From contig JAEWPH010000131.1 of assembly GCA_023460715.1 (NCBI GenBank), positions 1-8,288 of the forward strand: 8,288 nucleotides of DNA, in the 5' to 3' direction. A model generated the notes under the pieces. That model searched no databases. It saw only the letters and a list, made by a program, of their open reading frames with translations, and was not told the origin of the DNA. The first letter of the stretch is position 1, and the number at the start of each line of letters is the position of its first letter. The position numbers and the translations under genes are program-made. Origin of the DNA: Pseudomonadota bacterium (GTDB lineage: Bacteria > Pseudomonadota > Gammaproteobacteria > Burkholderiales > Burkholderiaceae_C). Below, in pieces: positions 1 to 5,339 of the stretch.

Positions 1-56
1 GCGCGGCGCGCCCACCCCGCGGCACGGCGACAGAGTGCGGCGCTCCCCCCGCCCGC

Positions 57-842
57 TCAGTCGATGCGCAGCTCGGCCCGGCCGATGCCGGGAAATTCCG
101 CCACCACCACGTCGCCCTGCATCACCATCGGCGTACCCGTCCAGGAGCCGGTGGTGATCCATTGCCCGGCGCGCAGGCCGCCCAGGCTGTGCGCACCGCC
201 GTTGGCCAGCCACACCAGCAGACGCAGCGGCTCGCCGGCCGGGTTGCCGCCCGCATCGTGCGCGACCACGGTGCCGCCATTGACCTCCAGCCGCACGGGC
301 TGGCGCAGCACCTCCACCGCCGCGCCATCGGCCCGCCCGGTGCCCACCACCAGCGCCCCGTGGCAGGCCTGGTCGGCCAGCCGGCTCAGCGGGTGCTGCC
401 CGCCCCAGGCGGCAAAGCGCGTGTCGCAGACCTCGATGGCCGCGTGCACCGCGCCAAAGGCGCCCAGCACCTCGCCCTGCGTGTAGGGCACCTCGCGCGG
501 CGGCAGATCGGCAATGCACTGGAAGACCAGTTCCGCCTCCACGCCGATCACGAGAAACTCTTGCGCGGCCAGGTGCACCACGCCGTCGTCACCGGCCACG
601 TGCACGCTGTCGTCCGCCAGGGCGCTGCGCGCGGGTTCGGCGTCGGGCGAGGCCGCGCCCACCTTCCAGCCGGCAATGGTGCCGCGCGCCTGGGCCACGC
701 GGTCCTGCACGGCATAGGCCTGGGCCACGTCGGCCGGCCGCAGCGCGGCGGGCAGATCGTCCGGGCGCGGGCCGCCGCCGGTACGGGCCCGGATGAGCAG
801 GTCTGCGCCGGGCACGGGATCGAAAGCAAGGTGGGACGTCAT
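57..842 (-). CDS. 2-keto-4-pentenoate hydratase family protein (MhpD-like)
   Basis: This 261-residue protein has the usual length of the 2-oxopent-4-enoate hydratase / 4-oxalocrotonate decarboxylase group of the fumarylacetoacetate hydrolase superfamily. Members add water to, or decarboxylate, 2-hydroxydienoates in meta-cleavage aromatic degradation, using a divalent metal in the cytoplasm. Visible family signatures are GWKVG (58-62), the ExE pair E102/E104 with a third acidic residue E137 in AIEVCD (the expected metal ligands), LADQACHGALVVG (155-167), and the C-terminal NPAGEPLRLLVWLANGGA followed by GLRAGQWITTGSWTG (about 200-236). The start at 842 was chosen because the family N-terminus begins about there; a weak GTGGA lies just upstream. 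The same frame stays open antisense through the next gene, which is a high-GC artefact. It is divergent from a Bug receptor, suggesting linked uptake and catabolism. The exact substrate cannot be told, and dehydratase or decarboxylase relatives are alternatives. Confidence 0.9.
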   Translation of the reverse strand: MTSHLAFDPVPGADLLIRARTGGGPRPDDLPAALRPADVAQAYAVQDRVAQARGTIAGWKVGAASPDAEPARSALADDSVHVAGDDGVVHLAAQEFLVIGVEAELVFQCIADLPPREVPYTQGEVLGAFGAVHAAIEVCDTRFAAWGGQHPLSRLADQACHGALVVGTGRADGAAVEVLRQPVRLEVNGGTVVAHDAGGNPAGEPLRLLVWLANGGAHSLGGLRAGQWITTGSWTGTPMVMQGDVVVAEFPGIGRAELRID

Positions 843-899
843 GCGGGTATCCACGGACTGAGTGATGGGATCGGACGCGCCGCCGGCCCGAAACCGCAA

Positions 900-926
900 A
901 TTATGGGAGCCTTGGAATCTGTTCAA
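900..926 (-). promoter_or_regulatory. Candidate sigma-70 promoter for the hydratase gene
   Basis: Read on the minus strand, TTGAAC (921-926) is followed by a 15-bp gap and CATAAT (900-905), which matches five of six bases of the -10 consensus. The pair lies in the most AT-rich part of the divergent gap and would start transcription about 50 bases before the hydratase start codon. The spacer is shorter than ideal, so this is a tentative call. I found no equally good plus-strand promoter for the Bug gene in the same gap; the 10-bp palindrome ATATGCATAT at 983-992 is the main other feature there. Confidence 0.3.
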
Positions 927-1073
927 GGTCTTGGCACGTCCGCCGCTCCCCTGCACAGTCCGCCGCCCACGGCGGGCATGCCATATGCATATAGCGGGCG
1001 GCGCATGTGCAGTTGCCCACAATCGCGCGCTTTCCTTCTCTTCACCGACATGCCTGCCCTCCAGGACCCCGCC

Positions 1074-2114
1074 ATGCCCACCTCCACGACCCTCCTCCGC
1101 CGCCGCGCCCTTCCCGCTGCCCACACCGCTGCCGCCGTGCTGGCGCTGGCGGCTGCCGCAGCCTTCGTGGTCCACGCGCCCGCCTCCGCCGAAACCGCGG
1201 CCGACTGGCCACGCCAGCCCGTCACGCTGATCATGGGATTCCCCGCCGGCTCGGGCGTGGACGTGGTCGCGCGCGCCGTGCAGGAGCCGCTGCAGCACAA
1301 GCTGGGCCAGCCGCTCATCATCGACTACAAGTCCGGCGCAGCCGGCAACATCGCCAGCGAGTACGTGGCCCGCGCCAAGCCGGACGGCTACACGCTGGCC
1401 TTCGGCACCGCCGCCACGCACGGCAGCAATGCCGCGCTGTACAAGAAGCTGCCTTTCGACGTGGAGGCCGACTTCGTGCCCGTGGCGCCCGTGCTGGACG
1501 TGTCCAACGTGCTCACCATCAACCCCAACGTGATCGACGTGAAGACGCTCAAGGAGTTCGTCGAGGTGGTGAAGGCCAACCCGGGCAAGTACAACTATGC
1601 GTCCACCGGCAACGGCGCGGGCACGCACATGGCGTTTGCCGAGTTCAATTCGCGGCTGGGACTGAACATGGTGCACGTGCCCTACAAGGGCGGCCCCGAG
1701 GCCATCACATCCGTGGTGCGCGGCGAGACCTGCTGCATCATGAACCAGGTGCAGACCGTGCTGCCGCACTACAAGGCCGGCAAGGTGCGTCTGCTGGGCG
1801 TGACCACCGCCAAGCCCGTGGCCGCCGTGAAGGAGGTGCCCACCATCGCATCCAGCGGTCTGCCCGGTACCAAGGGTTTCGATAGCTCGATCTGGTTCGG
1901 CGTGTTCGCGCCCAAGGGCACGGACCCGGCCATCGTGAAGAAGCTCAACACGGCCATCAAGGAAGTGCTGGAGCAGCCCGAGGTGCGCGAGCGCTTCGAA
2001 TCACAGGGCAACGCCATCCGCATCGAGACGCCCGAGCAGTTCCGCCAGACCGTCCATGCCGACCGCACCAAATGGGCACAGGTCGTGAAGGACGCGAAAA
2101 TCAGCATTGACTAG
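1074..2114 (+). CDS. Bug/TctC-family tripartite tricarboxylate transporter solute-binding protein
   Basis: This 346-residue protein is a periplasmic binding receptor of the Bug (TctC) family, which binds carboxylated solutes and hands them to TctAB-type permeases or sensors. The N-terminus is a Sec-type signal peptide: basic RRR (9-11), a hydrophobic Ala/Leu core (about 18-33) and an ASA cleavage site after residue 39. The mature part shows the family layout: PRQPVTLIMGFPAGSGVDVVAR (46-67, the ligand-carboxylate loop), LGQPLIIDYKSGAAGNIA (77-94), PDGYTL (103-108), STGNGAGTH (177-185) and HVPYKG (201-206). A second in-frame ATG at 1050 would add eight residues; 1074 is preferred because AGGA (1063-1066) sits seven bases before it. 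No tctA or tctB permease gene lies in the window, so this looks like one of the many orphan Bug receptors of betaproteobacteria. The divergent hydratase gene hints at an organic-acid ligand. An unusual adjacent Cys pair (C220/C221) is visible. Confidence 0.93.
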   Translation: MPTSTTLLRRRALPAAHTAAAVLALAAAAAFVVHAPASAETAADWPRQPVTLIMGFPAGSGVDVVARAVQEPLQHKLGQPLIIDYKSGAAGNIASEYVARAKPDGYTLAFGTAATHGSNAALYKKLPFDVEADFVPVAPVLDVSNVLTINPNVIDVKTLKEFVEVVKANPGKYNYASTGNGAGTHMAFAEFNSRLGLNMVHVPYKGGPEAITSVVRGETCCIMNQVQTVLPHYKAGKVRLLGVTTAKPVAAVKEVPTIASSGLPGTKGFDSSIWFGVFAPKGTDPAIVKKLNTAIKEVLEQPEVRERFESQGNAIRIETPEQFRQTVHADRTKWAQVVKDAKISID

Positions 2115-2120
2115 ATAAGG

Positions 2121-2228
2121 GCAACCCCCTGAGCGGCTGCGCCGCTCCCCCCTTCTCTCGTGGCGCTGCGCGCCCGGGAAGGGGGGGCACCCCCGGCGAC
2201 CTGGCAGAGCCAGTTCCGCGGGGGTTGC
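2121..2228. repeat. Nested inverted-repeat element (REP/MITE-like), 108 bp
   Basis: The element is bounded by perfect 9-bp inverted repeats, GCAACCCCC (2121-2129) and GGGGGTTGC (2220-2228). Inside lie a perfect hairpin with GAGCGGC and GCCGCTC arms (2131-2137 and 2141-2147, 3-base loop) and a second pair of 9-bp arms, CCCCCCTTC (2147-2155) and GAAGGGGGG (2178-2186). It starts seven bases after the Bug stop codon. The style, with C/G tracts around a GAGCGGC-type hairpin, resembles dispersed intergenic repeats I recall from Comamonadaceae genomes, but only this copy is present here. It could act as a transcript-end or mRNA-stabilising structure. There is no T-tract for a classical intrinsic terminator. 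Confidence 0.7.
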
Positions 2229-2265
2229 TGGTATGGGGCCGCGCCGGTTTCATGCGCCGTGACGG

Positions 2266-2274
2266 TGCTAGCCT
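2266..2274 (+). promoter_or_regulatory. Candidate extended -10 promoter for the FAD oxidoreductase gene
   Basis: TGCTAGCCT fits the extended -10 pattern TGnTAnnnT and lies between the repeat element and the start codon at 2328, giving a leader of roughly 47 bases. No convincing -35 box is seen. An 8-bp palindrome ATAGCTAT (2277-2284) lies at the predicted transcript start. It implies that the FAD/CMD pair is transcribed separately from the Bug gene. This is a pattern match only. Confidence 0.3.
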
Positions 2275-2327
2275 GCATAGCTATCCGATCCCCTTGCTCT
2301 ACACGCCCTCTACTGCATCGACTTTCC

Positions 2328-3791
2328 ATGGCTATTTCCTCCCCTCTGGGCGCGGCCGGGCTGGCCGCCCTTGAACAACGGCTGCAGCACGATCTGCTCA
2401 CGCTCAACTGGCGCGCCAAGCCCTGGCTGCCGCAGCGCACCCACGCAGGCCAGCCGGTCATCGACGTGCTCATCATCGGCGCGGGCCAGGCGGGGCTGGC
2501 GGCCAGCATGGCCTTGGCGCAGCAGGGCATCCGCGCGGTGCTACTGGACCGCGCGCCGCTCGACCATGAAGGCCCCTGGGCCACCACGGCGCGCATGGAA
2601 ACGCTGCGCTCGCCCAAGGAGCTGACAGGGCCCGCGCTCGGCCTGCCCTCGCTCACCTTCCGCGCCTGGTTCGAGGTCCAATGGGGCGAGGCCGCCTGGG
2701 CCGCGCTCGACAAGATCCCGCGCCTGCAGTGGATGGACTACCTGCGCTGGTACCGCCGCGTGACCGCAGCCGACGTGCGCAACGGGCATGCCGTCACGGC
2801 CGTGCGCCCGCGCGATGACGGCCTGGTGCAAGTGGACGTGCAGGCCGACGGCCGCGCCACGGCCTGGTTCGCCCGCCGCGTGGTGCTGGCCACCGGCCGC
2901 GACGGGCTGGGCGGGCCGCAGATTCCGGCCTTCATGCACGGCGTGGACCGCAGCCGCTGGGCGCACTCCTCCGACGTGCTGGACTACGCCACGCTGCGCG
3001 GCCAGCGTGTGGGCGTGGTGGGCGCCGGGTCGTCCGCCATGGACAGCGCAGCCACCGCCCTGGAATGCGGCGCCGCGAGTGTGGACCTGCTGGTGCGCCG
3101 CGCCGATCTGCCGCGCATCAACAAGTCGAAAGGCTCGGGCGTGCCCGGCCTCACGCACGGCCACCATGCGCTGCCTCCCGAATGGAAATGGCGCATCCGC
3201 CACTACATCAACACCACGCAGGTGCCGCCGCCGCACGGCAGCACGCTGCGCGTGTCGCGCCACCCGAATGCGTTCTTCCACCTGGGCTGCCCGGTGCAGC
3301 GCGTGGCCGCATCGGGCCCCGAGCTGCGGGTCACCACGCCGCGCGGCATTTTCGCATTCGACTTTCTCATCGTGTCCACGGGCTTTGCCATCGACTGGTC
3401 GCAAAAGCCCGAGTACGCGCCCTTCGCGCCGCACGTGCGCACCTGGGGCGAGCGCTACCAGCCGCCCGCGGGCGACGAAGACCAGGAGCTGGCCGACTCG
3501 CCCGACCTGGGCCCCGTGTTCGAGTTCCAGCAACGCACACCCGGGGCCTGCCCGGGCCTGGAGCGCATCCACTGCTTCTGCTACCCCGCCGCGCTGTCGC
3601 ACGGCACGGTATCGGGCGACATCCCGGCCATCAGCGACGGCGCGCGGCGCCTGGCGACGGGTCTGGCCGGCCTGTTCTACTGCGAAGATGTGGAGCACCA
3701 CTTCGACGTGCTGCAGGCCTATGCCGAGCCCGAGCTGCTGGGCGACGAATGGACGCCGGCCGACACGGCGCGCCGCGTCCTGCCCGCGTGA
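2328..3791 (+). CDS. FAD/NAD(P)-binding oxidoreductase (flavin monooxygenase-like)
   Basis: This 487-residue cytoplasmic flavoprotein carries two Rossmann dinucleotide-binding sites. The first, VLIIGAGQAGLAAS (47-60), should hold FAD; the second, GVVGAGSSAMDSA (229-241), should hold NAD(P)H. ATG motifs of the flavoprotein fold follow at VVLATGRDG (185-193) and VSTGFAIDW (349-357). The layout resembles class B flavin monooxygenases and thioredoxin-reductase-like enzymes, but the monooxygenase fingerprint before the second Rossmann site is only loosely present (FMHGVDRSRWAHSSD, 202-216), so hydroxylation is not assured. Other segments that look family-specific are LTLNWRAKPWLP (24-35), GPWATTARMETLRSPKE (82-98), WMDYLRWYRR (135-144) and LSHGTVSGDIPA (423-434). 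The start at 2328 is chosen over an upstream GTG at 2160 because the extension would come from the repeat element; no good ribosome-binding site precedes it. It is probably co-transcribed with the CMD protein 34 bases downstream. The substrate is unknown. Confidence 0.85.
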   Translation: MAISSPLGAAGLAALEQRLQHDLLTLNWRAKPWLPQRTHAGQPVIDVLIIGAGQAGLAASMALAQQGIRAVLLDRAPLDHEGPWATTARMETLRSPKELTGPALGLPSLTFRAWFEVQWGEAAWAALDKIPRLQWMDYLRWYRRVTAADVRNGHAVTAVRPRDDGLVQVDVQADGRATAWFARRVVLATGRDGLGGPQIPAFMHGVDRSRWAHSSDVLDYATLRGQRVGVVGAGSSAMDSAATALECGAASVDLLVRRADLPRINKSKGSGVPGLTHGHHALPPEWKWRIRHYINTTQVPPPHGSTLRVSRHPNAFFHLGCPVQRVAASGPELRVTTPRGIFAFDFLIVSTGFAIDWSQKPEYAPFAPHVRTWGERYQPPAGDEDQELADSPDLGPVFEFQQRTPGACPGLERIHCFCYPAALSHGTVSGDIPAISDGARRLATGLAGLFYCEDVEHHFDVLQAYAEPELLGDEWTPADTARRVLPA

Positions 3792-3825
3792 CAGCCCCCT
3801 GATTTTTTGTGAATTGCACTCTGCC

Positions 3826-4998
3826 ATGACCACGACCACCCCCCACGACACCATCGACCAGATCGCAGGCCTTGCGCCGGGCAGCGCCGCGCACACCGTG
3901 CGCCACCAGCGCGACAAGGTCGCCATCGCCACCCAGGGCTGTGAAGACGCGCTGTTCGGCCCCGGTCTGCCCGGCGGCCTGACCCAGGCCGAGCGCCTGG
4001 CCGTGGCGCACGACATCACCCGTGTGAGCGGCCTGCCCGCGCTGGCGGCCCACTACCGCGGGGCGCTGCAGCCCTTGAACCCGGCACCGGCGCTGCAGGC
4101 GCTGGTGGACACGCCCGATGCCGCCATCGCCGATGCGCGCCTGCAAGCCATCGTGCACTTCGTGCGCACGCTGGCCACGCACCCCGCCGAGAGCGACCAA
4201 GCCGCGCTGCAGGCGCTGCCCGCCGCAGGCCTGTCGGTGCCCGACACCGTGCTGCTGGCACAGCTGATCGGTTTCGTCACCTACCAGTTGCGCGTGGTGG
4301 CCGGCGTGGCGGCCCTGGCGCAGCTGGGTGACGCCGATGCGGCGCCCCCCGCGCCCCTGCAGACCGCCGACGCCCCGCCCTTCATCCACCCCGCCAACCT
4401 GCCCGCCCCCGGCGAGCCGTTGCGCGTGAACGGCTACACCAGCGAAACACTGGACTGGAAGGCCTGGCTGCCCGTGCTCGACCCGGCCGCCGCCACCGAC
4501 GAGCAGAACGCCGTGCTCGACCTGAGCCACCCCAAGGCCCGCACCTCGGACTTCTACCTGCTGCTGGCACACCAGCCGCGTGTGCTGTCCGAACGGTCGC
4601 AGGCGTTCAACGCCATCATGTATGCCCCGGGCGGTCTAAGCCGTGCCGAACGCGAGGTGGCCAGCACCGTGGTCTCGCGCGTGAACGGCTGTGTGTACTG
4701 CGCCTCGGTGCACGCCCAGCGCTTCGAGCAGCTGGCCAAGCGCAACGATGTGATGGCGCAGATCTTCACCGAGCCCGACGGCGCCGGCACCAACGCCCGC
4801 GAACGCGCCATCGTGCAGGCCAGCGCCGCCCTGACCCGCACGCCGGGCGCATTCGGCGCGCAGCATCTGCAGCCGCTGCGCGATGCGGGCCTCTCCGATC
4901 TGGAAATTCTGGATGCCCTGCACGCCGCCGCCCTCTTCGCCTGGGCCAACCGCCTGATGCTGAACCTGGGCGAAGCGGTCTTCCCGCAGGCCGGCTGA
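3826..4998 (+). CDS. Fused two-domain alkylhydroperoxidase/CMD protein (AhpD-like; Avi_7170 plus Avi_7169 type)
   Basis: This 390-residue protein is made of two carboxymuconolactone-decarboxylase (CMD) repeats joined by a Pro/Ala-rich linker (about 168-198). The C-terminal half (about 200-390) contains LSRAEREVASTVVSRVNG then CVYCASVH, giving E277, C289, C292 and H296 with the same spacing as the AhpD catalytic residues Glu/Cys/Cys/His. It should act as a thiol peroxidase or related disulfide redox enzyme. The N-terminal half repeats the fold (LTQAERLAVAHDITRVSG, 52-69) but has L70 and L73 in place of the cysteines, and Leu in place of the glutamate, so it is probably structural or substrate-binding. 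Helices DTVLLAQLIGFVTYQLRVVAG (140-160) and LEILDALHAAALFAWANRLM (359-378) are matching repeats. I recall these halves elsewhere as separate neighbouring proteins, the Avi_7170 and Avi_7169 families. The gene follows the FAD oxidoreductase by 34 bases, so a shared oxidative pathway is likely. The start at 3826 has no strong ribosome-binding site. Confidence 0.88.
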   Translation: MTTTTPHDTIDQIAGLAPGSAAHTVRHQRDKVAIATQGCEDALFGPGLPGGLTQAERLAVAHDITRVSGLPALAAHYRGALQPLNPAPALQALVDTPDAAIADARLQAIVHFVRTLATHPAESDQAALQALPAAGLSVPDTVLLAQLIGFVTYQLRVVAGVAALAQLGDADAAPPAPLQTADAPPFIHPANLPAPGEPLRVNGYTSETLDWKAWLPVLDPAAATDEQNAVLDLSHPKARTSDFYLLLAHQPRVLSERSQAFNAIMYAPGGLSRAEREVASTVVSRVNGCVYCASVHAQRFEQLAKRNDVMAQIFTEPDGAGTNARERAIVQASAALTRTPGAFGAQHLQPLRDAGLSDLEILDALHAAALFAWANRLMLNLGEAVFPQAG

Positions 4999-5006
4999 AC
5001 CCGCGG

Positions 5007-5028
5007 CCGCGCCGGGCGCTATGCGCGG
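5007..5028 (+). terminator. Weak hairpin after the CMD gene
   Basis: CCGCGC (5007-5012) and GCGCGG (5023-5028) form a 6-bp stem with a 10-base loop nine bases after the CMD stop codon. Only a three-base T run follows, at 5034-5036, so if it terminates transcription it is not a textbook intrinsic terminator. It lies just upstream of the riboswitch promoter and could separate the two transcription units. Confidence 0.25.
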
Positions 5029-5039
5029 GGCGGTTTCGC

Positions 5040-5048
5040 TGCTACGAT
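5040..5048 (+). promoter_or_regulatory. Extended -10 promoter of the riboswitch/dadA transcript
   Basis: TGCTACGAT matches the extended -10 pattern TGnTAnnnT, with hexamer TACGAT (5043-5048, four of six consensus bases). No good -35 box is found 16-18 bp upstream. Starting about seven bases downstream would place the first base at about 5055, directly at the 5' side of the first riboswitch helix. That agreement with an independently recognised RNA supports the call. The promoter lies after the CMD stop codon, so dadA is an independent unit. Confidence 0.5.
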
Positions 5049-5055
5049 CCGCCCC

Positions 5056-5243
5056 GCAGGAGAGTGAACGGCCCGGCCCCGCTGGCGTTCCACCGAAGGC
5101 GCAAACTCCCATACACGCTCAGGTCCCGTACTGCACCACCATCAAAGCCGTCTGGAGAGCCGCCACGCATGCCGTGGCGCACCGAAGGAGCAAGTGCTGC
5201 ACCCCATTGGCGCAGCGTGAATCTCTCAGGTACCAAGGACAGG
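5056..5243 (+). ncRNA. Tandem (two-aptamer) glycine riboswitch
   Basis: Two consecutive glycine aptamers can be recognised from their conserved cores. Aptamer I (5056-5134) is closed by GCAG (5056-5059) with CTGC (5131-5134) and contains GGAGAG (5059-5064), CACCGAAGG (5091-5099) and CTCAGG (5118-5123). Aptamer II (about 5151-5243) contains GGAGAG (5154-5159), a perfect 7-bp arm CGCCACG/CGTGGCG (5161-5167 and 5173-5179), CACCGAAGG (5180-5188) and CTCTCAGG (5223-5230), and is closed by TCTG with CAGG (5151-5154 and 5240-5243). A 16-base linker separates them. This RNA class binds glycine and usually turns on genes for glycine use. The downstream gene, 97 bases later, is a DadA-type oxidase. The expression platform is not obvious: no intrinsic terminator is seen, so control of translation start is the more likely mode. 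One speculative switch pairing is AGGG and AGCG (within 5241-5250) with CGCT and CCCT (within 5315-5325), near the ribosome-binding site. Confidence 0.95.
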
Positions 5244-5276
5244 GGGAGCGGCAGCCGGGCCACGCGCCTGCTGCAC

Positions 5277-5293
5277 GCTATCGATTCCATAGC
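5277..5293 (+). repeat. GCTAT/ATAGC hairpin repeat in the dadA leader
   Basis: GCTAT (5277-5281) and ATAGC (5289-5293) form a 5-bp stem around a 7-base loop and are followed by TGCCTGC. The pattern GCTAT-n7-ATAGC-TGC-CTGC resembles a short dispersed intergenic repeat I recall from Comamonadaceae, which often continues about 30 bases further. Here it sits between the riboswitch and the dadA ribosome-binding site, so it may be part of the expression platform. Only one copy is seen in the window, so the repeat assignment relies on memory. Confidence 0.4.
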
Positions 5294-5339
5294 TGCCTGC
5301 ACGCGCACGCCCGGCGCTTCGCCCTCGAAAGGTTTGAAG

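Noticed and set aside
1..56. A possible gene end or regulatory element at the left edge
   Set aside because: No stop, start or family motif can be supported in 56 bases of GC-rich sequence.
162..1073. A long N-terminal extension of the Bug gene frame
   Set aside because: It is antisense to the hydratase gene, lacks family similarity, and would bury a clear signal peptide that starts at 1074 with a good ribosome-binding site.
57..1769. A 570-codon minus-strand open frame running antisense through the Bug gene
   Set aside because: Only the part after the ATG at 842 matches a protein family. The upstream stretch is Gly/His/Arg-rich, low-complexity antisense translation of the Bug gene, typical of high-GC DNA.
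2160..2327. An upstream GTG start extending the FAD oxidoreductase by 56 residues
   Set aside because: The extension begins inside the nested repeat element and does not look like the flavoprotein N-terminus. The ATG at 2328 places the first Rossmann site at a normal distance.
3791..3825. The GATTTTTTGTG stretch between the FAD and CMD genes as a terminator
   Set aside because: It has six T residues but no stable hairpin immediately before it, and the 34-bp gap fits co-transcription better.
2541..4019. A 492-codon minus-strand open frame opposite the FAD oxidoreductase
   Set aside because: Its product is low-complexity His/Gly/Arg/Ala-rich with no recognisable motif, while the opposite strand encodes a clear flavoprotein with two Rossmann sites.
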